This document shows positions 1 through 8,594 of a stretch of 11,806 nt of DNA, in pieces. The notes under the pieces are model-generated. The model was not told the DNA's origin. It did not search any database and saw only the letters and a list, made by a program, of their open reading frames with translations. Position numbers and translations under genes: made by a program. This DNA is from Bacteroidaceae bacterium (GTDB taxonomy: Bacteria; Bacteroidota; Bacteroidia; Bacteroidales; Bacteroidaceae), in the NCBI GenBank assembly GCA_900765575.1, contig CAAFRW010000165.1, forward strand, positions 1 through 11,806, read 5' to 3'. How positions within the stretch are numbered: position 1 is the first letter of the stretch; each line of letters starts with the position of its first letter.

Positions 1-43
1 AGTTGCAACTTTGACATATACTACGTTATAGAGAATGTCAAAA
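1..43 (+). repeat. Probable tail of a further CRISPR repeat plus one spacer at the window edge
   Basis: Positions 1-9 read AGTTGCAAC, which matches the last nine bases of the array repeat (GGTTGAAAC) at 7 of 9 positions. The next 34 bases (10-43) have exactly the spacer length used in the rest of the array. The simplest reading is that the window opens inside the array, in a slightly degenerate repeat, rather than at the leader. Nine bases are few, so a chance match with leader DNA is possible. Confidence 0.5.
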
Positions 44-1521
44 GTCGCTCCTTACGTGGGTGCGTGGGTTGAAACTATTACTTCAGAGCCGAGTGAGGAA
101 CTTATAAAAGGTCGCACCTTACGTGGGTGCGTGGGTTGAAACGCAATTGACTATTAAATAAGGTAATTATGGCAAAGTCGCACCTTACGTGGGTGCGTGG
201 GTTGAAACCAGACTTGGGAAAAAGGTTGCCAAGAAGCATTGGGTCGCACCTTACGTGGGTGCGTGGGTTGAAACTTAATTTCATAGCCTCTTTTACTACC
301 TCCCTTAGTCGCACCTTACGTGGGTGCGTGGGTTGAAACTTTCCGTTTTATCCCGTACACTAGATCTATAACGTCGCACCTTACGTGGGTGCGTGGGTTG
401 AAACGGTAATTCTTTTTATCGCACAAGGTTTTCACTCCGTCGCACCTTACGTGGGTGCGTGGGTTGAAACCGTTAAGCGAGGTTGTAATGGAGGCGGAAC
501 ATTAGTCGCACCTTACGTGGGTGCGTGGGTTGAAACGATGCTTTGTCGGCAAAGCAAAATCGGGATGCGGTCGCACCTTACGTGGGTGCGTGGGTTGAAA
601 CCCAAATATGGCTTTAACTCATCTTCAACCTTTATGTCGCACCTTACGTGGGTGCGTGGGTTGAAACGGTTGGAATAGACGTATTAGCCAAGATTGCCGG
701 GGTCGCACCTTACGTGGGTGCGTGGGTTGAAACCGGTATATCTCACCGTTGTTTGCGGTACTCCGTGTCGCACCTTACGTGGGTGCGTGGGTTGAAACGC
801 TGTAAAATAGTTATAGCTAGTTGTCGTATTCGTCGCACCTTACGTGGGTGCGTGGGTTGAAACAAGGCGTAGGCAACCAAATCGGTATGTCAAGCCGTCG
901 CACCTTACGTGGGTGCGTGGGTTGAAACATATCTGATACGGCAATCTCACAAGATTTTTTTGTCGCACCTTACGTGGGTGCGTGGGTTGAAACCTGGACA
1001 GGGGGCTGAACGCGGAGTTTATCGAATGTCGCACCTTACGTGGGTGCGTGGGTTGAAACTAACATAATCCTGATAGATTTTATGATATGCAAAGTCGCAC
1101 CTTACGTGGGTGCGTGGGTTGAAACGAAGATATCATAGATATTGAATATTTGAAAAAAGGTCGCACCTTACGTGGGTGCGTGGGTTGAAACATATGTTAC
1201 ATCGTGAACCAGTTTTTGAGAACGGTCGCACCTTACGTGGGTGCGTGGGTTGAAACATAAATTGCTCTCGTGTAATGGATATGTGTCGTTAGTCGCACCT
1301 TACGTGGGTGCGTGGGTTGAAACACTGGAACAGCGTGAGAAGCTGAGAGACCTGTTTAGTCGCACCTTACGTGGGTGCATGGGTTGAAACACTTCCTTGT
1401 ACGATGTACCGTCCCCGAGGCAAGTCGCACCTTACGTGGGTGCGTGGGTTGAAACAATCAGGTACTAGCACCTTTCAAGGTTATAATGGGTCGCACCTTA
1501 CGTGGGTGCGTGGATTTATAT
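44..1521 (+). CRISPR. CRISPR array, type I-C-like 32-bp repeat, 23 repeats and 22 spacers
   Basis: Repeats of 32 bp begin at 44, 111, 177, 243, 308, 373, 439, 505, 570, 636, 702, 767, 832, 897, 962, 1028, 1094, 1160, 1225, 1292, 1359, 1424 and 1490. Spacers are 33-35 bp and all differ. The repeat begins GTCGCACC and ends GGGTTGAAAC. Repeat positions 3-8 (CGCACC) pair perfectly with 16-21 (GGTGCG) around a 7-base loop. This stem and the GTTGAAAC end are typical of subtype I-C, whose crRNAs are cut by Cas5 and keep an 11-base 5' handle. That orientation means transcription on the plus strand with the leader and cas genes to the left, outside the window. Twenty repeats are identical. Exceptions are the first (A to T at repeat position 6), the twenty-first (G to A at position 21) and the last, which is degenerate. 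Subtype is inferred from the repeat alone, since no cas gene is visible. The repeats create spurious open frames on both strands that are not genes. Confidence 0.98.
1490..1521 (+). repeat. Degenerate terminal CRISPR repeat (leader-distal end)
   Basis: The first 24 bases match the consensus repeat. The last eight read ATTTATAT instead of GTTGAAAC, with four mismatches. A decayed last repeat is the usual mark of the leader-distal (oldest) end, so it fixes array polarity as left to right. Confidence 0.9.
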
Positions 1522-1633
1522 GTAACTCTTCGTCTAAATGGGTAATTCTAACTTAAGAATGCATTTATAGGAGATTAAAGATTGAACCTGCTTTTTATAG
1601 GTCACTAATCTGAATAAGAAAGGAATGCTTTGT

Positions 1634-1641
1634 TATCTTTG
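1634..1641 (+). promoter_or_regulatory. Putative Bacteroidetes -7 element upstream of the DUF2809 gene
   Basis: TATCTTTG fits the Bacteroidetes primary sigma factor -7 consensus TAnnTTTG and lies 42 bases before the ATG at 1684. No convincing TTTG is seen at the expected -33 distance. The rest of 1522-1683 is AT-rich trailer sequence without a gene. Confidence 0.45.
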
Positions 1642-1683
1642 CAAAATCATTCATGAATAAGAATCTTTATTTAATAGAGAACT

Positions 1684-2052
1684 ATGCAAAATAAATTTGT
1701 AGGGAGTCGTTGGTTTTACGGACTCTGTTGTATGGTGCTTTTTAGCATTGAAACGTTGATTGCCCTTTATGTACATGATACGGTCATTCGTCCGTATGTA
1801 GGAGATATGCTGGTCGTGGTGCTTGTGTATTGCTTTGTGCGTATTTTTATTAACCGTCCTTGGAGAGGACTTCCTTTATGTGTTTTCCTGTTTGCCGTAC
1901 TGGTTGAGGTGATGCAGTATTTTCAGGCGGCGGAACTGTTGGGATTACAGGATAACACGGTAGCGAGGGTAGTGCTGGGTTCCGTGTTCGATTGGAATGA
2001 TATTCTTTGTTATGCTGTAGGGTGCTTGCCTTTGTTCTTTATTAAAAGGTGA
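1684..2052 (+). CDS. DUF2809-family small integral membrane protein
   Basis: This 122-residue, highly hydrophobic protein has about four membrane segments (near residues 11-30, 40-56, 64-80 and 104-120) and no cleavable signal peptide. Polar residues recur at the helix ends: E75 and Q78 in VEVMQYF, then R95 and the SVFDWNDILCY block with D103 and D106. An E-x-x-Q followed by R, D and D pattern is characteristic of DUF2809 and distantly recalls VanZ-like proteins. The biochemical role of DUF2809 is not known to me. Length fits a complete family member. The ATG at 1684 follows a TATCTTTG promoter element; no Shine-Dalgarno sequence is evident, as is normal in this phylum. It lies between the CRISPR array end and the GH106 gene, 103 bases upstream of the latter, which appears to have its own promoter, so a shared operon is unlikely. 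The family call is moderately sure and a function is not offered. Confidence 0.8.
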   Translation: MQNKFVGSRWFYGLCCMVLFSIETLIALYVHDTVIRPYVGDMLVVVLVYCFVRIFINRPWRGLPLCVFLFAVLVEVMQYFQAAELLGLQDNTVARVVLGSVFDWNDILCYAVGCLPLFFIKR

Positions 2053-2124
2053 ATGTTCCTTTCAAATAGCATGATATCATATACTTTTTGGATAAGAATA
2101 CTCCGTAACACGATGTATTTGGGT

Positions 2125-2132
2125 TATATTTG
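2125..2132 (+). promoter_or_regulatory. Putative -7 element upstream of the GH106 gene
   Basis: TATATTTG matches TAnnTTTG and is 23 bases before the ATG at 2156, giving a short leader of roughly 15-20 bases. A TTTG occurs at 2087-2090, but at 34 bases it is too far to be the -33 partner. Confidence 0.4.
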
Positions 2133-2155
2133 TAGCCGAAATACACGAAATACAC

Positions 2156-5100
2156 ATGAAAAACGTTTGCTCTTTCCTTTTTCTTTTCCTGTTGGCAGGC
2201 ATCTACGGGTGTGGTAGCCGTTCCCAACTTGCAGGGGTACAACAAGCATTATATGGATTTGAACATCCGCAGGACTCTGCCCGGACTAAACTGTGGTGGT
2301 TTCATGGTGAGACAGAAACAACCCGGGCTGGCATTACTGCCGATTTGGAGGCTTTCCGCAGAGAAGGTATTGGGGGTGTGGTGTATTACGACCAGGTACA
2401 CAGCAAGGGAGAGGGGGCATTGGATGCTTTTTCACCCGAATGGTGGAAAATGCTGGTTTTTGCTTCGTAAGAAGCCCATCGACTCGGACTCACTTTCGAA
2501 GCGCATGTTTCCAATGGTTATGTAGCGGGAGATCCGTGGATTACTCCGGATTTAGGCATGCAAATGCTGACTTCTACAGATACGATTGTGGAAGGAGGAA
2601 AAGAACTCGTACTCCCTTTGCCTGAGCCGGATGCGCCTTATTCGTACTATCGGGACGTGGCGGTGTTGGCTTTTCCTTTTCAGGAGGAACTGGGAGACGA
2701 CAGCAACAGGTTGCGTCCAGCTTTGACTACTAATATTCCGAATCAGGACGCCAATGATTACTTCTTAAAAACAAAACGTTTGCCTTCTATTCCGGAACAA
2801 AAACCGGGGCAGTCGGCACTGAAAACACTCGATTTCGGACAGGATTTTACAGCACGAAGCATTACGTATGAAACACGTCCGAGAGGAAAAGCTACAACCA
2901 GTGCGACCAATGTGCCGGCGCCGCCTTCCGATACGTTTGTCGGGACAGGCTATCGGGTGTTGCCTGATTTAGGACAATTGGAAGTGTCGGCTGACGGAAA
3001 GAACTATACCCCGGTTTGTGACTTGAAACCGGTTTACAGAGCTCATTCAAGTTGGAAACAGAAGACTATTTCCTTTCCGGCGGTAACCGGACGCTATTTC
3101 CGTCTTCGCCTGCATGATTGGTTCGAAGCGGATGAAAAGACTAAGAGTCTACAGATAGGAAATATAGTGCTTTCGGCTCGTGCTTGTGTCGACCAGTGGG
3201 AGGAGAAGGCTGCCTTGTATTCGGAATATATCGACGGAGACTGTACTCCGGATTATGTAAAGAAAGAGATAATTGATAGCGGGCGGATGGTGGATGTAAC
3301 GGAGCTTACCGATTCGCTCGGTGTTTTGCGTTGGAAAGCTCCGGCAGGGAAATGGATGGTGATGCGTTTCGCCCATATCCCAACGGGAAGTAAAACGAAA
3401 CATGGGCGTAAGAACTTAACGGGATTGGAGTGTGATAAACTGTCGGCTACGGCAGCCGAAGTGCAATGGAACCATTATTTTAAGGTGATAGCCGATACAC
3501 TTGAGGCACATGGAGGACATCTTCAGGGCATGGCTATGGACAGTCACGAAGCCGGCTCGCAGAATTGGACGCCGGGGTTTGAAAAGCAATTCATGCGTTT
3601 ACGCGGATATGATTTAAGGAAATACTTGCCTGTGATGGCGGGATATGTGGTGGATTCGCGTGAGGTTTCCGACGGTTTTCTCTATGACATCCGGCGAACG
3701 ATAGCCGATTTGGTCTCTTATCATTATTACGGAACATTTCAACGTTTGTGTGAAGAACGAAACCTGACCTTTGCCGCTCAAGCTACTGGAAATGCGCTTT
3801 GCCTGGTGGCCGACCAGATACAGGCAAAGGGACAGGTAGCCAAACCTCAGGGTGAGTTCTGGGCTATTCATCCGGATGGAAACTATGATATCAAAGAGAG
3901 TTCGTCTGCTGCTCACTTGTATGGTAAAACCATTGCTTCGGGCGAAGCTTTTACCGATGCAAAGTTCGGGCATTCGCTAGCCTATATCAAGCAGTTGGCA
4001 GATTATGCATATTGTTTCGGGATAAACGAATTTGTGGTTTGTGCATCGGCTTATCAGCCTTGGTTGGATAAGGTTCCCGGTAATACGGGCGGTGGCAGAC
4101 ATTACTGTTTGAATCGTAATAATACATTTTGGCCGTATAGTAAAGGCTTTTGGGATTATCAGGCACGGTGTGCGTTCTTAATGCGGCAGGGAATGCCTGT
4201 TGCAGACCTTTGTCTCTATTTAGGTGAGAATGCGCCGGTGAAGATACTGACAAACCGCCTTCCCGAGTTCCCGAAAGGATATGACTTTGATGCATTCACT
4301 ACGGATGCCTTGCTTTCGCGTGTGAGTGCAAAAGAGGGCTGCATTGTACTGCCTGACGGAATGAACTATCGGATGATGATTTTGCCTCGGAACGGAGAGG
4401 TCACATTGGACGCGTTGCGTAAAATAGCTTTATTAGTTAAGGCTGGTGTGCCGGTTTATGGTACGCGTCCGGTCCGTTCGGGAACGATGCGCGATTTGGA
4501 ACGGAGTACTGAATATAAAGAATTGGTAGAGCAGATGTGGGGAAAAGAAAACAGTCCGCAAGGAAGTCATTTATATGGAAAAGGAACGGTGTATTGGGGA
4601 ATGCCTTTGTCCGAGGCGGTGGCTGAAGCAGGTCTTATCCCGGATATTACGTTACCCAAGGAACGGAAATTCTATTTTGCACACCGAACCCTTGCCGATG
4701 GCGAACTCTATTTCTTGGATAATCATGAAGATTCCTCGTTGGAACATACCTTTACTTTCCGTTGTCATAAGAAAGTAGCCGAATGGTGGAATCCTGTAAC
4801 AGGAGAACGCTATGCATTGCAAAGCACTTGTCTTCCCGACGGGCGTACGAGCATAACGCTTCGGATAGCTCCTCGTGAATCATTCTTTATTGTATTCAGT
4901 GACCAGCCTTCGGGACAACTTCCTGTAAAAAATGGAAAAGTAAAAGAGGTAAAGCTCCCGGTTCAAGGAGATTGGACGGTGGACTTCTCTACTAAAATGG
5001 GCGGACCGGGTACGGTTGTTTTCCCGGAGCTGATTGATTGGACTACCCATCAGGATGAACGTATTAAATACTATTCGGGAACAGCTGTTTACAGGCATCA

Positions 5101-5449
5101 TTTAGTTGTGGATAGCTTGTTGCCGGTAGAACGTCTCTTCTTGCGGTTCAATGAACTCGGTGCTGTGGCGCGTGTTGTACTCAACGGAAAAGAGGTAGGT
5201 ACGGTTTGGTGTTCTCCTTGGGAAATAGACGTAACTCAAGCATTAAAGCAGGGAGAGAATAAACTGGAGATACACGTGGCTAATTCTTTAATGAACCGTA
5301 TGATAGGTGATTCGATGTTGCCTGAGAAAGAGCGCATTACTTATGCCGCTACTCCTATCGCCATTCCGAAAGATACATTGGTTTCGTCGGGTATCATCGG
5401 ACCGGTATGGCTCGTAAAGCAAACAAGTGAATCGGTAGATAATAACTGA
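2156..5449 (+). pseudogene. GH106 alpha-L-rhamnosidase lipoprotein, interrupted by one in-frame TAA
   Basis: The frame from ATG 2156 to TAA 5449 has 1098 codons and is open except for codon 105, a TAA at 2468-2470. Without it the product would be about 1097 residues, the usual size for GH106 enzymes, which remove terminal alpha-L-rhamnose from plant and bacterial glycans. A lipoprotein signal (lipobox IYGC, Cys19) is followed by GSRSQ, with no acidic surface-export signal, so a periplasm-facing lipoprotein is likely. WWFHGETET lies at residues 47-55. A discoidin-like insert covers about 220-325. The catalytic-barrel block DSHEAGSQNW contains E465, and SGEAFT contains E597; these are candidate acid and base. 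From unchecked memory, Bacteroides BT0986 uses Glu461 and Glu593, with the same spacing. A galactose-binding-like beta-sandwich covers about 970-1080. Sequence after the TAA continues in the same frame (EAHRLGLTFEAHVSNG), so this is a point nonsense change, perhaps GAA to TAA, not a frameshift. Two fragments remain open: 2156-2470 (104 aa) and 2558-5449 (963 aa from the next in-frame ATG, without a signal peptide). A recent pseudogene or a sequencing error are both possible. Confidence 0.9.
2468..2470 (+). other. In-frame TAA nonsense codon inside the GH106 gene
   Basis: Codons 103-107 read GCT TCG TAA GAA GCC. The expected family sequence at this point, ASEEAHRLGL, suggests GAA to TAA, a single transversion. 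No other stop or frameshift occurs in the remaining 993 codons, so the lesion is recent, is an assembly error, or is read through. Confidence 0.9.
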
Positions 5450-5463
5450 TAATAAAACTTCCT

Positions 5464-6594
5464 TTATTTGAGAATATATTCAAAGATAATAGGGTTGGCT
5501 TCTTCTGTATTTTCAATAGACGATAATACCGATTGAAGTCTTTGATAACTTTTTTCATCTGCCGAAGAACGGTGCTCTTCCAACCCCTCTGCAATGAGGT
5601 AGGGCTGACAATAAGATAAAAAACATTCGGAGCAAAAAGTATTGTCCATTAAAAAACGAAGAAAGGGTATATAAGTAAGGTCATTTTCAATGGAAGAGAC
5701 TGCATACGCTTTCGTCTCTTGTACGGTTTGAGTCCACAATGTAAGTTCTTTATTTTTCATGGAGCCGAGAAGCAGTTGCGTTTGAAACGTAATAGGTCCG
5801 TTAAATTGTATGTCTGTGAATTCCGGTTGATGATTTTGTTTTGTAGCGTTTCTTATCTCACTTTCTTTTTCCGATGTTAGCGCTCCTTTTATATCTGTTA
5901 AGTGTAGTTTTTTGAACTCTTTCTTTTTCGGATTGTAACTTACTAACTCATTAGAACGCCCCATTTCGTAGATGTAAAGACTTTTATATGTTTTAAAGGC
6001 AATACTTTTTGTTAATCTTCCTGACGCATTCTTTCTTAAAATAGCTTGCTCTGTTTGTCCGGTTGCGTTTAACTGGTAGATAAGCGAATCTTCTCTTGTT
6101 GTATGAAAAAGCAAAGATGAATCTTCCATTACTTTAAACGAATTGGCTTTTATGGAAAGTGGTGTTTCTTTGACAAAAGTACCATCGGGTAGATAGCTTA
6201 ACAAGCGGTTTTCGTTCAGGATGTATACGTAATTCCGGTCGGCATCAAAATCTTCAATATATGTATACTCATGAGGTCCTTCTCCTTTTGTTCCGATGCT
6301 CCCTATAAACTTACCGTTCTCATCGAAGCGTAAAAGTCTGCTGTCAAATGTCAGGATATAGAAAGATTTATCGACTTTTATTAGTTTGGCAAAACGACCT
6401 ATCAAACTTTCATCGGTAGTTTCTAATGGGATAATGCGTTTTATCTCGAATATAGAGGAGGCTTTGATAGAGGATGTTTGAACTTTTACATCCTGTGTTT
6501 TTAGCAAAACAGAGGCTTCTTCTATCTTTTCCTTTTGACATCCGGATAAGAATATAACAGTGATAAGTAAAAAGGATAAAGTGCTTGTTTTCAT
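5464..6594 (-). CDS. 6-bladed beta-propeller lipoprotein
   Basis: This 376-residue protein starts with a lipoprotein signal, MKTSTLSFLLITVIFLSGC, with lipobox LSGC and Cys19. The next residues are QKEKIEE, a charged, acid-containing stretch resembling the Bacteroidetes lipoprotein export signal, so display on the outer surface is plausible. The body has repeated beta-strand blocks typical of NHL-like six-bladed propellers: FYILTFDSRLLRFDENGKFIGSIG near residues 78-101, including the GTKGEGPHEY turn, and YVYILNENRLLSYLPDGTFV soon after. These propellers are common in Bacteroides envelope proteins, but the ligand is usually unknown. Two cysteines close together (FCSEC) occur late in the sequence. 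It lies 82 bases downstream of the acetyltransferase on the same strand with no TAnnTTTG element in the gap, so co-transcription is likely. It is convergent with the GH106 gene, only 14 bases apart, with no clear terminator between them. Fold is fairly sure; function is unknown. Confidence 0.85.
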   Translation of the reverse strand: MKTSTLSFLLITVIFLSGCQKEKIEEASVLLKTQDVKVQTSSIKASSIFEIKRIIPLETTDESLIGRFAKLIKVDKSFYILTFDSRLLRFDENGKFIGSIGTKGEGPHEYTYIEDFDADRNYVYILNENRLLSYLPDGTFVKETPLSIKANSFKVMEDSSLLFHTTREDSLIYQLNATGQTEQAILRKNASGRLTKSIAFKTYKSLYIYEMGRSNELVSYNPKKKEFKKLHLTDIKGALTSEKESEIRNATKQNHQPEFTDIQFNGPITFQTQLLLGSMKNKELTLWTQTVQETKAYAVSSIENDLTYIPFLRFLMDNTFCSECFLSYCQPYLIAEGLEEHRSSADEKSYQRLQSVLSSIENTEEANPIIFEYILK

Positions 6595-6666
6595 AGGTAT
6601 ATGATAATAAAATTCATTTTTCTTTTCAGTGATTTTAGCAACATCGGTTTTATATTGAGTGAGCCT

Positions 6667-6691
6667 CTGAAAGAATCTACATTTCTTTCAG
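6667..6691. repeat. Perfect 9-bp inverted repeat around the acetyltransferase stop codon
   Basis: CTGAAAGAA at 6667-6675 is the exact reverse complement of TTCTTTCAG at 6683-6691, with a 7-base loop (6676-6682) that holds the minus-strand TAG stop at 6679-6677. On the minus strand no U-run follows, so it is not a standard intrinsic terminator. It may stabilise the mRNA end or attenuate read-through into the propeller gene. Confidence 0.5.
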
Positions 6692-7240
6692 GCTTTTCTT
6701 TACTACGGCCGGATTTCCTGCAGCCAGCGAATCGTCGGGAATATCTTTCGTTACCACACTTCCGGCGGCAATAATGCAACGGTTACCTATGGTTACGCCT
6801 GGACAAACAATCACTCCTCCGCCCAACCAGCAATCATCACCTATGGTAATGGTATAGGCATACTCCTTTTCTTCGCGGCGTTCTTTGTAGTCGATGGGGT
6901 GGTGTGGCGTGTAAAGCTGGCAGTTGGGAGCTATTAAAGTATGATTGCCGATGTGGATACAGCCGCCGTCCAGAAACGTACAGTTGTAATTAATGAAAAC
7001 GTCTTCGCCGATGGTGATGTTACCCTGTCCATAGTCGCAACGGAAAGGCGGACAGATAGTGGAACTTTTCGGCAATCCCGGAACCACTTGTTCTATCACC
7101 TCCCGATAATCATCATCATAAATGCTCATGGTTTGCAGCTTTGCGCATATTGTTTTGGCGTGCTTTAAAATAGCTTGCATCTCAGGGGTAGAGAAATCGG
7201 CCAGTTCGCCGCTCCGCATCTTTTCCAGTTCACTTTTCAT
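6677..7240 (-). CDS. maa: Sugar O-acetyltransferase, maltose/galactoside acetyltransferase type
   Basis: This 187-residue protein is a left-handed beta-helix acyltransferase of the MAT/GAT group, which moves acetyl from acetyl-CoA to the 6-hydroxyl of sugars in the cytoplasm. The N-terminal 'Mac' region (about 1-60) includes MRSGELADFSTPEM. Hexapeptide repeats follow: ITIGEDVFINYNC (75-87), IHIGNHTLIAPNCQLY (95-110), ITIGDDCWLGGGVIVCPGVTIGNRCIIAAGSVVTKDIP (131-168, shown here only by its main turns) and the AAGNPAVV closing motif (173-180). The catalytic histidine is the H-P pair in TPHHPID, most likely H114. Length matches the family (about 180-200). No signal peptide is present. The ATG at 7240 is preceded on the minus strand by a TATTTTTG promoter element. 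It is the upstream gene of a probable two-gene unit with the propeller lipoprotein. The natural sugar cannot be read from sequence, and the symbol maa reflects family only. Confidence 0.9.
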   Translation of the reverse strand: MKSELEKMRSGELADFSTPEMQAILKHAKTICAKLQTMSIYDDDYREVIEQVVPGLPKSSTICPPFRCDYGQGNITIGEDVFINYNCTFLDGGCIHIGNHTLIAPNCQLYTPHHPIDYKERREEKEYAYTITIGDDCWLGGGVIVCPGVTIGNRCIIAAGSVVTKDIPDDSLAAGNPAVVKKSLKEM

Positions 7241-7270
7241 AAAATACGTTTATATATAGGTTTGCGAGGA

Positions 7271-7278
7271 CAAAAATA
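7271..7278 (-). promoter_or_regulatory. Putative -7 element for the acetyltransferase/propeller unit
   Basis: On the minus strand TATTTTTG (7278 to 7271) matches TAnnTTTG. A TTTG lies upstream at 7306 to 7303, 24 bases away, a little longer than the usual 19-21. The start site would be near 7265, about 25 bases before the ATG. Confidence 0.45.
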
Positions 7279-7412
7279 GGGAAAAGATTCGGAGGCTTGT
7301 CACAAATAATAGCGATATTTGCAGAAGTAATAGAAAAATAATAGTCAGGGAAGTGAAAGTTGACGAACCGGAATAAGCGATGGATAAGCTGTTTCGGGAA
7401 GTTCCTTTAAAG

Positions 7413-7421
7413 TATATTTTG
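7413..7421 (+). promoter_or_regulatory. Weak candidate promoter for the DUF2027/Smr gene
   Basis: TATATTTTG is one base longer than TAnnTTTG and lies about 46 bases before the ATG at 7467. No good -33 partner is seen. The gap 7241-7466 separates divergent genes and must hold promoters for both directions. Confidence 0.25.
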
Positions 7422-7466
7422 GGTAGAGGGCTCATTCTTTTAGCTTCCGGTTAAATAAAAAATAGT

Positions 7467-8549
7467 ATGAAAGTAGGAGATAAAGTGCGCTTCCTTAGTG
7501 AAGTGGGTGGCGGCGTTGTAAAAGCCTTTAAGGGAAAAGAAACCGTATTGGTAGAAGATGAAGATGGGTTTGAAATCCCCATGTTAGTGCGCGAGTGTGT
7601 GGTGATAGATACCGACGATTATAATATCAAACGTAAACCTCAGGCGCCCCAGGCAGAGGCTTCTTCATCCCGTAACGAGCGTAAAAAGGTAGAGCCTGTA
7701 AACCGGGAACCGGAGGATGAACCGGAAATTACCTATCGTCCGGCAGAAACGAAAGAGGGTGAGAAGTTGAATGTTGTATTGGCATACGTGCCGCAGGATG
7801 TAAAGGCAATTTCCTCTACGGCTTTCGATACGTATCTGGTAAATGACAGCAATTATTATCTGTATTATATCTATTTGAGTGCGGAAGGGAAAAGCTGGAA
7901 AGTCCGTGCGCAGGGAAACATCGAACCGAATACCAAGTTGTTTTTGGAAGAGTTTGAGAAAGATGTATTGAATGAACTGGAACATGTAGCTGTGCAACTG
8001 ATTGCCTATAAAGAAGACAAGACATTTCTGCTGAAACCGGCTGTTAATGTGGAGTTGCGTGTGGATACAGTGAAGTTCTATAAGTTACATACATTTACTG
8101 AATCGGTTTATTTTGAGGAACCTTCTTTGCGTTATGCAATTGTAGAAAATGATATCCCGGTGCGTCAGGTGTTTGCCGATGCCGAATCGTTGCAACAAGC
8201 CTTGATGCAGAAGAAGACAGAGGATAAAACCAAACCGCAGCCTATTGTAAAGCAACCCCGTAAGAATGATATAATAGAGGTGGATTTGCATATCAACGAA
8301 TTGCTTGATAATACCACCGGTATGAGTAACAGTGAAATGTTGGAGTATCAGCTGGATGTATTTCGCAAAACATTAGAGGAATATAAGGCAAAGAAGGGAC
8401 AACGGATTGTGTTTATTCATGGAAAAGGGGATGGAGTGCTTCGCAATGCACTTTTAAAAGAATTGAAATCGAAGTATAAAACGTATTCAAGTCAGGATGC
8501 TTCGTTCCGTGAGTATGGATTCGGCGCTACAATGGTTACTATCCATTAG
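7467..8549 (+). CDS. DUF2027 / Smr-domain protein
   Basis: This 360-residue cytoplasmic protein has three parts. Residues 1-50 form a small beta-rich module beginning MKVGDKVRFLSEVGGGVV, typical of the DUF2027 N-terminus. A charged, proline-rich linker (about 55-98, with EPEDEPE) leads to a beta-sandwich-like middle region (about 100-245). Residues 268-360 are a Smr domain, with VDLH at 272-275, HGKGDGVLR at 318-326 and the closing GFGATMV at 352-358. Smr domains, as in MutS2, bind nucleic acid and often act as nicking or RNA endonucleases; the DLH and HGxG motifs needed for this are intact. No MutS ATPase core is present, so this is not MutS2 itself. The DUF2027-Smr fusion is widespread in Bacteroidales; its exact job is unresolved. 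It is a single-gene unit, divergent from the acetyltransferase and closed by a strong terminator at 8595-8638. Confidence 0.9.
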   Translation: MKVGDKVRFLSEVGGGVVKAFKGKETVLVEDEDGFEIPMLVRECVVIDTDDYNIKRKPQAPQAEASSSRNERKKVEPVNREPEDEPEITYRPAETKEGEKLNVVLAYVPQDVKAISSTAFDTYLVNDSNYYLYYIYLSAEGKSWKVRAQGNIEPNTKLFLEEFEKDVLNELEHVAVQLIAYKEDKTFLLKPAVNVELRVDTVKFYKLHTFTESVYFEEPSLRYAIVENDIPVRQVFADAESLQQALMQKKTEDKTKPQPIVKQPRKNDIIEVDLHINELLDNTTGMSNSEMLEYQLDVFRKTLEEYKAKKGQRIVFIHGKGDGVLRNALLKELKSKYKTYSSQDASFREYGFGATMVTIH

Positions 8550-8594
8550 AAATAAGTAAACGTTCGCTTTCATATAAGGAATGTTTTCTTGTAT

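Noticed and set aside
102..1556. Several open frames of 60-97 codons within the array, rich in repeated peptides such as VGAWVET or FNPRTHVRCD
   Set aside because: They are translations of the 32-bp CRISPR repeat, which happens to lack stops in some frames; spacing and peptides follow the repeat unit.
2211..2625. Plus-strand open frames of 61-104 codons in other frames across the GH106 nonsense site
   Set aside because: The family sequence continues in the original frame on both sides of the TAA, so no frameshift or overlapping gene is needed.
3149..5101. Minus-strand open frames of 73-119 codons opposite the GH106 gene
   Set aside because: They are antisense shadows of a well-recognised coding frame, with no signal, domain or promoter.
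5450..5480. Possible bidirectional terminator between the convergent GH106 and propeller genes
   Set aside because: Only a short AT palindrome (GAATATATTC) is present, with no GC-containing stem or T run.
6941..7168. Plus-strand 75-codon frame opposite the acetyltransferase
   Set aside because: It lies within a conserved hexapeptide-repeat gene on the other strand and has no promoter or family features.
7665..8291. Minus-strand frames opposite the Smr gene
   Set aside because: Antisense shadows of the DUF2027/Smr coding sequence.
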